The notes below the pieces were generated by a model. That model was not told the origin of the DNA, searched no databases, and saw nothing but the letters and a program-made list of their open reading frames with translations. A DNA stretch of 64,000 bases from Terriglobia bacterium. Its GTDB lineage: Bacteria; Acidobacteriota; Terriglobia; Terriglobales; Acidobacteriaceae. Each line of letters starts with the position of its first letter. Position 1 is the first letter of the stretch. Positions 36,340-44,306 of the stretch are shown one piece after another. The DNA lies in assembly GCA_021324365.1 (NCBI GenBank), contig JAJPJE010000060.1:1-64000 (forward strand). Direction: 5' to 3'. The translations under genes were made by a program, and so were the position numbers.

Positions 36340-36792
36340 TTACTTCGCTTCCGCTGCTGCCTTGATCCGCTGGTTGATCTGAGTCCACCCCGCATTGACG
36401 CCCTTACGATGGTCTTCCTGGATCAATCCAAACGCCTTGTGATGGAACTTGATCAGCGTGCAGCCACTCGATTCGCTCAGTCGGTACTGCAGGTTCGAAA
36501 CAACGCCATACGACATAAACAGCGGACCGGTGATCTCCAGCAACGTCGGGCGCTTTATCGCCTGCACGTGCCCCCAGAAATGTCCGTTGCCGTCGCCTAG
36601 ATCGCGATACCACCGGCCGCCCGGCCATGCCTCCAGCTTCATCGGCATCTTTTGCTCCGGTGTCTCATTTTCCGGGCCGAGCTGCTCCAGCAGCGTCTCA
36701 AATGTCGTCGCGATCGGCGCATCCACCTGGATTTCTTGCTCGACCAGCAGACTGGGGCTTTCGATTCCTGGGATCGTTGCACTCGCACTCAT
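36340..36792 (-). CDS. SRPBCC/AHSA1-type protein
   Basis: A 150-residue START/Bet v1-like protein: IQVDAPIATTFETLLEQLGP opens the fold, the central part contains WPGGRWYRDLGDGNGHFWG, and the closing helix includes HRKGVNAGWTQINQRI. Members bind hydrophobic ligands or act as chaperone-like stress proteins. AGAGGAGG lies seven bases before the ATG. The gene is directly downstream of the ArsR regulator, an arrangement common for AHSA1-type proteins, and precedes the 44-residue protein and DUF899. Confidence 0.88.
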   Translation of the reverse strand: MSASATIPGIESPSLLVEQEIQVDAPIATTFETLLEQLGPENETPEQKMPMKLEAWPGGRWYRDLGDGNGHFWGHVQAIKRPTLLEITGPLFMSYGVVSNLQYRLSESSGCTLIKFHHKAFGLIQEDHRKGVNAGWTQINQRIKAAAEAK

Positions 36793-36860
36793 AGTTCTTC
36801 CTCCTCTAAATTTTTCAATCGCTAATGACCGCCCACAACGGTCGAAACGACCTTCGTCGC

Positions 36861-37196
36861 TCAGTTATGCTCGCGAGCCTTGTGCTCCGCACGCTCCTTA
36901 ACCCGGAGTAACTGATGCGCCCACAAACGCTCGAAAGTTTGGGTCCACTCATATAGCGGACGAATTCCATCCGGATTGGCTTGATACAGCATTTGCCTCC
37001 CATGCCGCCGCACGCGAACCAGCCCAACCTTGTGAAGCACCTTCAAATGCTTCGAAACCGAAGGCTGCTCCATCCCGAGCCTGGCCACCAGTTCGCCGAC
37101 CGGACGTTCCCCCTGCGCGAGGTATTCGAGAATCTCCCGCCGCCGCGGCTCAGCTACGGCATTGAACGCGTCGGAAGTGGTAGCGGCCCGTGCCAT
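36861..37196 (-). CDS. ArsR-family transcriptional regulator
   Basis: A 111-residue winged-helix protein: VAEPRRREILEYLAQGERPV, then the recognition helix QPSVSKHLKVLHKVGLV and the wing RRHGRQMLYQ. It lacks the CVC metal motif of ArsR/SmtB metal sensors, matching the metal-independent subgroup associated with SRPBCC proteins. The promoter has TTGACA and TATATT placed so that transcription should start at or next to the ATG (37196): leaderless. An operator palindrome lies within the promoter, suggesting autorepression. First gene of a four-gene operon. Confidence 0.92.
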   Translation of the reverse strand: MARAATTSDAFNAVAEPRRREILEYLAQGERPVGELVARLGMEQPSVSKHLKVLHKVGLVRVRRHGRQMLYQANPDGIRPLYEWTQTFERLWAHQLLRVKERAEHKAREHN

Positions 37197-37230
37197 GCAG
37201 TTAATATATTCCCATATAGGAATATGTCAA
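37196..37230 (-). promoter_or_regulatory. Leaderless promoter with operator for the ArsR operon
   Basis: On the - strand, TTGACA (37225-37230) and TATATT (37203-37208) are separated by 16 bases. Counting 6-7 bases beyond the -10 element puts the start at the A of the ATG (37196). The perfect palindrome ATATTCC-N6-GGAATAT (37206-37225) overlaps -10, spacer and the edge of -35, ideal for repression by an ArsR dimer. Confidence 0.75.
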
Positions 37231-37297
37231 GCGCAAAAATAAACTCTTTCCTGGCCGCTTAGCCCGCTTGCTCGTGGACTGGTTACAGTTGATGGAT

Positions 37298-37330
37298 TTG
37301 AAAAGGCGTGGCTTCATCCGCCCTTTTCAA
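37298..37330. repeat. Imperfect palindrome with GGCTTCATCC core
   Basis: Arms TTGAAAAGGCG (37298-37308) and CGCCCTTTTCAA (37319-37330) pair with a single bulged C around TGGCTTCATC. The core recalls the GGCTTTAGCC palindromes at 23595 and 29379. Confidence 0.5.
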
Positions 37331-37474
37331 AATAGAACTCTGCAGGATTTATGCCTCATCCCAAACTGGAACCGTCCTGAAAATTCAGGCCCGTTCGATT
37401 GCAATATGGCCTTCGGACGGGCGTCAATTTTGTATCCGCTTCACTTCGTGAAAACGGAGCCAAGAGGACTAATC

Positions 37475-37831
37475 ATGATGGAAACTGAACTTCTAAATCG
37501 TGACGCGGCGCGCAGGAAGGAATCGCGAAGGGCGAGCATCTCCGCGCCGCCTATATGCTTTCGGCAATCGTTGCTCTCGTCTCGGCGATCGCATCCATCA
37601 TCGGCCTGCGATTTCCAGGCGTGTATGGCAGCAGCGGCTGGGGGAATGGCACATCGTTAGGAAACGATCTGATAACGCTACTGGTGGCAGTCCCGACGCT
37701 GGCAGTGTCCATCATCTACTCGATTCACGGATCGGTTCGTGCACGCCCTCGTCGGGGTCGGCGCGCTCCATTACACGTTCTACAACTATGCTTTTATAAG
37801 CTCCTGGGCGTCGGCGTATGGGTACGCGTAG
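37475..37831 (+). pseudogene. Frameshifted membrane protein remnant
   Basis: An ATG at 37475/37478 with AGAGG upstream opens METELLNRDAARRKES. Hydrophobic coding then continues in the next frame (GEHLRAAYMLSAIVALVSA, then GNDLITLLVAVPTLAVSIIY), and after about 37745 it shifts again to LVGVGALHYTFYNYAF before a stop at 37829-37831. The three segments read as one multi-helix membrane protein, but two frame changes and an early stop break it. The parental family is not identified. Confidence 0.45.
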
Positions 37832-37854
37832 ACCGCCCCACAGCATCCTGCTAC

Positions 37855-38313
37855 TCACCGTATCCTGACTTGAATGCTCGGGGGCTTTGAGTTCACAACG
37901 AGGTCACGTGCGACTGAAGGATCAGTGCATGTCTTCTGATTGAAATCTGAAGTGACCTGCAATGGCACCATGTATTCTTCCCCATCCTTCTGCACTCGAA
38001 GCCAATACTTACCTCTCCGGAGTCCTTGAAACTGGAAATCTCCATATTTATTCGACTGCCCCGTAGCAATCGGCGCCTCTCCGCAGCAGGGTTTATCGCT
38101 GGGACCTGCTGCATAAAGACTCAACGAAGCATTCGTCAGGTACGGAGCAGGAAAGAGTGATTCCACTTTTCCAATCTTCACGTATGCAGGCTCACACTGA
38201 ATTTCCCCGCAAAGCTGATCAATGTGCAGCCAAATCGGTCGGGAGTCATCGGCCTTCTCTCCGAATCCAGCCGTGCACAAGAAGAGGAAAAGCACCGTTT
38301 GCCGGACGGTCAT
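37855..38313 (-). CDS. Exported protein of unknown function
   Basis: A 152-residue protein with a signal peptide (TVLFLFLCTAGFGEK). The mature part has six or so cysteines, including LCGEIQCEP and PCCGEAP, and a beta-sandwich-like segment GDFQFQGLRRGKYWLRVQKDG resembling carboxypeptidase-regulatory/Cna-B domains, where G-x-F-x-F-x-G-L-x2-G-x-Y is typical. Probably a secreted single-domain protein stabilised by disulfides. No operon partner is evident. Confidence 0.7.
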   Translation of the reverse strand: MTVRQTVLFLFLCTAGFGEKADDSRPIWLHIDQLCGEIQCEPAYVKIGKVESLFPAPYLTNASLSLYAAGPSDKPCCGEAPIATGQSNKYGDFQFQGLRRGKYWLRVQKDGEEYMVPLQVTSDFNQKTCTDPSVARDLVVNSKPPSIQVRIR

Positions 38314-38477
38314 GGGCGCTAGACCTCCTAATTGACTGATTAGCGGTGGATAACTGCATTTATAACTCGTTGCCTCAAACTGAATCGATCCGCACTACTC
38401 GAATCTATGTCTCGCCCAACTGGCAGGTGCCCCACGATTCGATAAACTGCAAGTAGAAGCTCAAGAGAGAAGATAAC

Positions 38478-39587
38478 CTATAGCGTTCTCTTGAACAGCG
38501 GCGTCGCGATCATCAGCGCGATGGCGGCAAACGCGCCCAGGAAGAGCATGTCTCCCGAGACCGCGCGCAGGCTCGCATCTTTCAGCAGCAGGCCTTTGAA
38601 ACCGTGCACCGCATAACTGAACGGATCGACATATGCTATGCCGCGCAGCCACCATGGGAAGGCGCGAATCGGATAGATGGCTCCCGAGGGAAAGAACAGC
38701 AGCGTGTTGAGCACGCCGAAGGTGGCGCGCGGAACCAGCGGATCTTCCACTCGCACCATCATCAGGAACATCATCGAGTTCAGTGCCAGCGCAGTGCAGA
38801 GGATCATCAGCATCAGGCCGAGGAACACATCCGGGCGGAACACCGAACCCACGCCCGCCAGCAGGGACCCGATCACCGTGATCACCACGCCGGAAACCAC
38901 GGCCTTGATCGCGCCGGCCAGGTTTAGTCCAAACACCAGCTCGCTTCGCGTGATCGGCGTTACCAGGTAGCCCTCGTGGATGCCACGCGCTTTGTCGTCA
39001 ATGTAAAGCATGCCTCCGCCGATCATTACCGACACGAACATCGCCAGTGTGATCGACCCAGGCAGCAGGTATTTCATGTACTCGATGTAGGGATACAGTT
39101 CGACCGTCTCGAGTGCAATACTCTGCAGCATGCGCGGCTGCACCACCGGCGCATTCAGCGCGTCGGTCAGCTCGCTCATTTTCTGCTCCAGCGAGGAGCT
39201 CATGAAATTATCGCTGTTGTCGACGATCAGCGCCAGCCGTGGATGCTCCTGTTCGTACACTCGCCGCGAGAATTGCGGAGGGATGATAACAGCGCCATCG
39301 ATTTTGCCATTGCGCACATCTTCCATCGCCTTGCGATCGTCGGTGTAATACACCGGCACAAACGTGCGCACGTTTGCCTGCACCGAGTCGAAGGCCTCGC
39401 GTACCTTAAGTGCCATGGTGCCGCCGTCCTCGTCGACAACTCCGAGGCGCGCATCGCGAATCTTTCCGCCAAAAGCGTTGCCCAGGACAATCAATTGCAC
39501 CAGTGGAAATACTGTTGCTACCAGCATCAGCGCCGGGGAGCGCAGGAACTTGCGCAATTCGCGTTCGACAATGGCCCACATTCTCAT
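38478..39587 (-). CDS. ABC-2 type transporter permease
   Basis: A 369-residue permease of the ABC-2/YhhJ type. One N-terminal helix (ALMLVATVFPLVQLIVLG) is followed by an ~140-residue periplasmic domain and about five C-terminal helices including LPGSITLAMFVSVMIGGGMLYIDD and RDARG-like DKARGIHEGYLVTP. ATG 39587 has GGAAG upstream; the longer frame begins with TTG at 39599. With the upstream ATPase and HlyD genes it forms an export system, probably for drugs or hydrophobic compounds. Only one permease gene is present, so it should act as a homodimer. Confidence 0.9.
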   Translation of the reverse strand: MRMWAIVERELRKFLRSPALMLVATVFPLVQLIVLGNAFGGKIRDARLGVVDEDGGTMALKVREAFDSVQANVRTFVPVYYTDDRKAMEDVRNGKIDGAVIIPPQFSRRVYEQEHPRLALIVDNSDNFMSSSLEQKMSELTDALNAPVVQPRMLQSIALETVELYPYIEYMKYLLPGSITLAMFVSVMIGGGMLYIDDKARGIHEGYLVTPITRSELVFGLNLAGAIKAVVSGVVITVIGSLLAGVGSVFRPDVFLGLMLMILCTALALNSMMFLMMVRVEDPLVPRATFGVLNTLLFFPSGAIYPIRAFPWWLRGIAYVDPFSYAVHGFKGLLLKDASLRAVSGDMLFLGAFAAIALMIATPLFKRTL

Positions 39588-39602
39588 TGTTTCTTCCAAC
39601 TT

Positions 39603-39615
39603 CTGGCTACTAACT
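39603..39615. repeat. CTGGCTACTAACT word, copy 2
   Basis: Identical to 30159-30171 and followed by more ACTA/CTAC words through about 39652, filling the 66-base space between the permease and ATPase genes. Confidence 0.5.
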
Positions 39616-39653
39616 ACTGCCTACCCGCCTCTCAACTACCCACTAACCACTAA

Positions 39654-40682
39654 TCAATACCCCGGCCGATCCGGCATCACAAAGTTGAAGGCCTTCACCT
39701 GCTCGTCGCGCAACTGGCGTCCGGTGTAATGCACAAACACATCGTCTAGTGATGTACTCTGTACCGTCAGTGACTTCACTTCCACACCTGCTTTAAGCGC
39801 CATCTCCACCAGCGCGGTCGTCGTGCTCGGCCCTGTTCCGGTCATCACGCGATACATGTTGCTGCTCTCGTTCTGCACGTTATGAACGCCGGGCAAGTTC
39901 TGCAGCTGCGTTTCCCAATCCGGTGGAGTCTTCGTGAACTGCACCTCGATCACATTCGAACCCGGGACCGTTTGCTTCAGCGCCATCGGCGTGTCCAGCG
40001 CAACGAGCTTGCCATGATCCACAATTGCAATCCGATCGCACAGCCGGTCCGCTTCGTCCATGTAGTGCGTGGTGATCAGCATGGTGAGCTTGCGTTCATT
40101 CTTGATGCGGGTCAGCATCTCCCAGACCGCGACTCGCGACACCGGATCGAGTCCCGTCGTCGGCTCATCCAAAAAAAAAATCTTGGGGCTGTGTACCAAG
40201 CCGCGCGCGATCTCTAGCCGCCGACGCATGCCGCCCGAAAGCGTCTTTGTCTGTGCACTGCGCCACTTCGTCAGATCGACCAATTCGAATAGCTCGTCCA
40301 TCGACCGCTTCCGTTGTTCGGCCGGAATCCCGTAGAGCTTCGCGTAAATGCTGAGATTCTCATCCAGAGTTAGGTCCGGATCGCTTGTCATCGCCTGTGG
40401 AATTACGCCCATGCAGCGGCGGGCATCATCAGCATGCGTGCTAACGTCGAAGCCCGCGATGTGCGCCGAACCTGCGGTGATCGGAATCAGCGTGGTCATC
40501 ATCCGGATCAGCGTCGACTTGCCCGCGCCGTTCGGCCCTAGAAGTCCGAAGATTTCTCCCTCCGCAACGCTAAACGAAATGTCATTGACCGCGATGAAGT
40601 CGCCGTACTTCTTGACGATGTGCGACACCTCTATCGCCGGCGTTGTACCGTGACCGTCGCCCGATTTGTGAATCTCACTCAT
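39654..40682 (-). CDS. ABC transporter ATP-binding protein (DrrA/CcmA-like)
   Basis: A 342-residue ATPase with Walker A GPNGAGKST, signature LSGGMRRRLEIARGL, Walker B IFFLDEPTTGLDP and the switch His in LITTHYMDEADR. The C-terminal ~90 residues form the extension (VIEVQFTK, then LTVQSTSLDDVFVHYTGRQL) typical of drug-export ATPases. It powers the adjacent ABC-2 permease; HlyD protein links across the periplasm. The gap to the permease gene is filled by repeat words. Confidence 0.93.
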   Translation of the reverse strand: MSEIHKSGDGHGTTPAIEVSHIVKKYGDFIAVNDISFSVAEGEIFGLLGPNGAGKSTLIRMMTTLIPITAGSAHIAGFDVSTHADDARRCMGVIPQAMTSDPDLTLDENLSIYAKLYGIPAEQRKRSMDELFELVDLTKWRSAQTKTLSGGMRRRLEIARGLVHSPKIFFLDEPTTGLDPVSRVAVWEMLTRIKNERKLTMLITTHYMDEADRLCDRIAIVDHGKLVALDTPMALKQTVPGSNVIEVQFTKTPPDWETQLQNLPGVHNVQNESSNMYRVMTGTGPSTTTALVEMALKAGVEVKSLTVQSTSLDDVFVHYTGRQLRDEQVKAFNFVMPDRPGY

Positions 40683-40773
40683 GTCCTTTTTCAGCAGCTT
40701 GTACTTGAGCTGGTGCCCTGGCTTCGCCCGTCTTTTTCGTTAACTTGGGATGCGCCAGCTTTGCCTTCGCCGA

Positions 40774-41901
40774 TCACTGTTTCTCCGCCACCGAATTGGC
40801 CTGCTGCAAGCTATGTAATTCCGGCGCACTGGCCTGTGAAGTCGGCTTGTTCAGCACGTCCTTGTGGACCAGCACTTCGGCAGTCATTCCCGGCACCAAC
40901 TTTTGCAGGCTGTTGTCGATTTGGAGTTTCAGCGCAATCGTCTTGATGTCACGCTTGGTGCGGCTTACATCACGCTGTGTAGCGTAATCGCCTTCTACGG
41001 CTTTGAAGATCACACGGCCTTGGACCACGCTGCCCGACGGTAGTCGCACCGGCAGTACGTCACCGATCGCCACTTTTTCTCCGTAGGTTTCCGGTATTGC
41101 CGCACGCACCCAGGTATCATTCAGGTCGACAATTGTCACGATGGGCTGTCCGACATTCACGACTTCGCCTTCACGGGCGGCACGCACAGAAACGATTCCG
41201 GTAACCGGCGCCACAATTTTCGTGTAGGCAAGCCTTGCATCGACTTCGGCGATCTGCGCCTGGGCCGTGAGTGCCTGGCCGCGCATCGCATCCACCGTGT
41301 GGACGGCGGCATTCGCCTGATTTACCCGTGCCTGCGTCGAGGCCAGATCCGACTCGGCTGCTTTCACCTGATCCTTTAGCGAGTCGACGCGCGCTTGAGC
41401 CTGTTTCAAAGCCGCAACAGCAGTATCGCTGGATTGTGTAGAAGCAACGCCTGCTTTTGCGAGTTCGACCATGCGATGCGTATCCAACTGCTGACGCTCA
41501 AGATCAGCCTGCGCCTCCAGCAGTTGTGCCCGCGTGGACTGTACGCGCGACTGCGCACTCAACACGTCATTCGAGGTATAACCCTTGGTTGCAATTTCCG
41601 TGTAGCGCGATTCGCTCACCCGTGAACGCGAACTGGCTAGGGTTGCTTCCGCTTCGTGCTTCTGCGCTTCGAGTTCTGCAGAATCCAGTACTGCGATTAC
41701 ATCGCCGGCTTTCACCGGGGTTCCTTCATCAACCAGCAGCTTTTCGATTCTGCCGGCGATTTTCGGACTGACAATCACCTGGTTCGCGTCTACTGTGCCA
41801 ACCAACACCAAACCATTCTCGCGGCGTGTCGTCGCGAAGTAGTAGATGGTCGCGATCGAAAGCAGTACGAGCAGAAGGATGCCGAATTTCCCTTTCTTCA
41901 T
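40774..41901 (-). CDS. HlyD family periplasmic adaptor
   Basis: A 375-residue membrane fusion protein. An N-terminal helix (FGILLLVLLSIATIYYFAT) anchors it; lipoyl halves lie around VDANQVIVSPKIAGRIEKLL and APVTGIVSVRAAREGEVV, separated by an ~130-residue coiled-coil hairpin with many Gln/Ala heptads. The beta-barrel region contains PVRLPSGSVVQGRVIFKAVEG. It joins the ABC exporter to an outer membrane channel, which is not encoded here. Its ATG overlaps the TetR stop as ATGA. Confidence 0.92.
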   Translation of the reverse strand: MKKGKFGILLLVLLSIATIYYFATTRRENGLVLVGTVDANQVIVSPKIAGRIEKLLVDEGTPVKAGDVIAVLDSAELEAQKHEAEATLASSRSRVSESRYTEIATKGYTSNDVLSAQSRVQSTRAQLLEAQADLERQQLDTHRMVELAKAGVASTQSSDTAVAALKQAQARVDSLKDQVKAAESDLASTQARVNQANAAVHTVDAMRGQALTAQAQIAEVDARLAYTKIVAPVTGIVSVRAAREGEVVNVGQPIVTIVDLNDTWVRAAIPETYGEKVAIGDVLPVRLPSGSVVQGRVIFKAVEGDYATQRDVSRTKRDIKTIALKLQIDNSLQKLVPGMTAEVLVHKDVLNKPTSQASAPELHSLQQANSVAEKQ

Positions 41902-42605
41902 TGCGTCACCCCTGTCTGCAAGCTTTGAACAATTTGCAAGCCGTGTTCGCGATCGACAAACAGGGCTGCGGCAACGAAATCGAGCACCGCGGCTCTGCGG
42001 CGCGCGATGAATTCAGGCGCAAGTGGATCGCATTGAAGGAAAATTCTTACCACAGGAGCGCTCACGAAATAATGCACACACATCCCGACAACAGAAGGCA
42101 TGAATTGCATTGCGTCGACCTCGCGAAACTCTCCGGCGACGACTCCCTGCTGAAGCACGGCTATAACCTTCGTGAGCATCGGCCTGAAGTGTCGCTCTAC
42201 GATTCGTTTCATGTGCGGCGAGGGATTGCGCCCCACCCGCATCATTTCCAGTTGAACCAATCTCGGAAGAAAAGGCGACTGCGCCAGACGGTCGAAATAC
42301 CCAGCAACGAAGCGCATCAGCTTGTCGCCCGGCTTGAGATCAGAATCAAGGATTGGGAAAACCCGCTCCCGTAAGCCGCTGAAGGCAAAATCGAGAACCG
42401 CTCCGTAGAGTGTTTCTTTGTCCTTGAAGTAGTAGTAAAGGAGTGCTTTGTTCACGCCGGCCGCGCGGGCAATTTCGTCGGTACGCGCGCCGGCAACACC
42501 TTCGTCAGCGAACTCGCGGATAGCAGCGGTGAGGATTGCCTCGCGGCTGTGTTCCGCGCTGCGACTGCGGATGGGGTCACGACGGCTTGGAGTGACAACC
42601 TTCAT
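41898..42605 (-). CDS. TetR-family regulator of the efflux operon
   Basis: A 235-residue repressor. The N-terminal HTH (REAILTAAIREFADEGVAG, then IARAAGVNKALLYYYFKDKE) is canonical; the C-terminal ligand-binding region is AcrR/CerR-like (LVQLEMMRVGRNPSPHMK). It is the first gene of the efflux operon and overlaps hlyD by four bases. An inverted repeat right at its own promoter (42611-42624) suggests autoregulation. Ligand unknown. Confidence 0.92.
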   Translation of the reverse strand: MKVVTPSRRDPIRSRSAEHSREAILTAAIREFADEGVAGARTDEIARAAGVNKALLYYYFKDKETLYGAVLDFAFSGLRERVFPILDSDLKPGDKLMRFVAGYFDRLAQSPFLPRLVQLEMMRVGRNPSPHMKRIVERHFRPMLTKVIAVLQQGVVAGEFREVDAMQFMPSVVGMCVHYFVSAPVVRIFLQCDPLAPEFIARRRAAVLDFVAAALFVDREHGLQIVQSLQTGVTQ

Positions 42606-42610
42606 TTAAT

Positions 42611-42651
42611 TAACTGGTTAGTTAGTATAGCAGCAACCTAAAAAAACGCAA
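42611..42651 (-). promoter_or_regulatory. Promoter and operator of the TetR-efflux operon
   Basis: On the - strand, TTGCGT (42646-42651) and TATACT (42624-42629) are 16 bases apart. Immediately downstream the inverted repeat TAACT-N4-AGTTA (42611-42624) overlaps the -10 edge and the start site, a fitting TetR operator six bases before the ATG. Confidence 0.6.
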
Positions 42652-42837
42652 GCCCTTGATTCCCACCCAACGCTCATTTCTCTGCGTGCTAGTCATCACC
42701 GGGTTGCGTGATATAGCCCACATCCGGGATGTCAAAGCGCGTAGATCATAGTTCTAAGCCATTGAATCTACAGCTGATTACAACAGGCACGATTTTGGAC
42801 TCGATCTTGCCTTCGTAAGTTCGGGGAAGGAAGCGTC

Positions 42838-44295
42838 ATGGCAATAGACCTCCGAATTCTGGGCCGCAAACTCTACCAGACCTTCGCCGCAGTCCGTACC
42901 GGAATCATTCTGATACTGGTTGTCGGAGTATTTGCGGCGCTCGGCACGGTGATCCTGCAGCGACCCTCAACCGATCCCGAGATCCTGCAAAGAGCCTATT
43001 CGCCACAGACGCTCGCCTTGCTCGACCGCGTCGGTCTGACTGACGTTTACCACACCTGGTGGTTCATCACCCTGCTCGCATTGGTGAGCATCAGCATTGT
43101 GTTTGCGTCGCTGGAACGCTGGCCCAACGCATGGCGCTTTTACGCACGGCCCTACACTTATCCTGAGCCTCACTTCCGCCTGGGCCTGCAGCACAAGAGC
43201 GAAATCCCGATCGCAACAGAAGAGCACGGTCTCAGTGCTGCACGCGCTGCATTCAGAAAAGTCGGGATTTCCGCAAAGGAGGTCAGCAACCACGAGCCGG
43301 CAGCGCTGTTCGCCGAGCGTCATCGCTTTGCGGTGATGGCAGTTTACGTTATTCACGCGTCACTGCTGCTGATCTTCATTGGCGGCATGATCGACGGGGT
43401 ATTCGGCTACCGCGGATTCCTGCAACTTGTAAAAGGCGAAACGAAGAATGTCATTGAAATGCGCGATCGCGCGGATCGTGTCGACTTTAAGACCATTCCT
43501 TTCAGCGTCCGTTGCGACGATACAGGGCAGGAAAACTACGCAGACGGCAGCCCGAAGAAATGGTGGTCAAAGCTGACGGTTGTTGACAACGGCCGCGATG
43601 TGCTGAGTAAAGAGATCGTCGTAAACGATCCGCTTGTCTATCGCGGGCTGCGCTTCTACCAAGCCAGTTACGGCGAGAGCGGCGATCTGGAATCGCTAAT
43701 CTTAAACGTCAGGCAGTCGGGTGAGCCCGACAAGGAGTTGACGCTCACAGCTTCCAGTCCTGCACAGCTCAATCCCACGACCACGATCCAAGTCAGCCAA
43801 TTTATTCCCGACTTTTACATCCAGGACAATGAAGTTCACCTTCGCTCCAAGGATCCGGTTAACCCGGCCATTCAACTGGCGGTGAATCACTCAGGAAAGA
43901 TATCGACCGTTTGGGTATTTCCTGCGCAGGACCAGATCGGTGATGCAACACCGTTCACCTTCGAACTGAAAAGCGGCAAGCTGGCTCACTTCACCGGGCT
44001 CGAGGTTTCGCATGAACCGGGGCAATACGGGGTGTGGGCCGGATGCGTGTTGATGGGCTGCGGCCTGCTGGTCGCGTTCTACATGGTGCATATGCGCTTC
44101 TGGGCAGTTCCGGTTAGGAAGCCGAGTGGTGAACTGGTTCTGTGGGTAGGCGGAGCGTTCAACAAGAACCGCGACCGCTTTGAAGAGTTCTATAAGCAAG
44201 TCGTTGACGCGATCCAGGAGGAGCTGAAGACAGGCGGTTCCCCCAACGTGAATGCGGAAGTACAAGACACGCTCGCCGGCGCGTCAAGTCGCTAA
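42838..44295 (+). CDS. resB: Cytochrome c biogenesis protein ResB (Ccs1)
   Basis: A 485-residue membrane protein of the system II heme delivery complex. Two N-terminal helices (GIILILVVGVFAALGTVILQ and WWFITLLALVSISIVFASLE), one at 165-185 (AVYVIHASLLLIFIGG) and one at about 405-425 frame a large periplasmic domain with DPLVYRGLRFYQASYGE, the ResB signature. It works with CcsA, encoded directly downstream, to ligate heme to apocytochromes. The window also encodes a CxxCH cytochrome (61933), a possible client. Confidence 0.94.
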   Translation: MAIDLRILGRKLYQTFAAVRTGIILILVVGVFAALGTVILQRPSTDPEILQRAYSPQTLALLDRVGLTDVYHTWWFITLLALVSISIVFASLERWPNAWRFYARPYTYPEPHFRLGLQHKSEIPIATEEHGLSAARAAFRKVGISAKEVSNHEPAALFAERHRFAVMAVYVIHASLLLIFIGGMIDGVFGYRGFLQLVKGETKNVIEMRDRADRVDFKTIPFSVRCDDTGQENYADGSPKKWWSKLTVVDNGRDVLSKEIVVNDPLVYRGLRFYQASYGESGDLESLILNVRQSGEPDKELTLTASSPAQLNPTTTIQVSQFIPDFYIQDNEVHLRSKDPVNPAIQLAVNHSGKISTVWVFPAQDQIGDATPFTFELKSGKLAHFTGLEVSHEPGQYGVWAGCVLMGCGLLVAFYMVHMRFWAVPVRKPSGELVLWVGGAFNKNRDRFEEFYKQVVDAIQEELKTGGSPNVNAEVQDTLAGASSR

Positions 44296-44306
44296 TGGAG
44301 GCAAGA

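Noticed and set aside
38478-42605. Antibiotic biosynthesis cluster
   Set aside because: The genes are a regulator, adaptor, ATPase and permease only; no biosynthetic enzyme is nearby.
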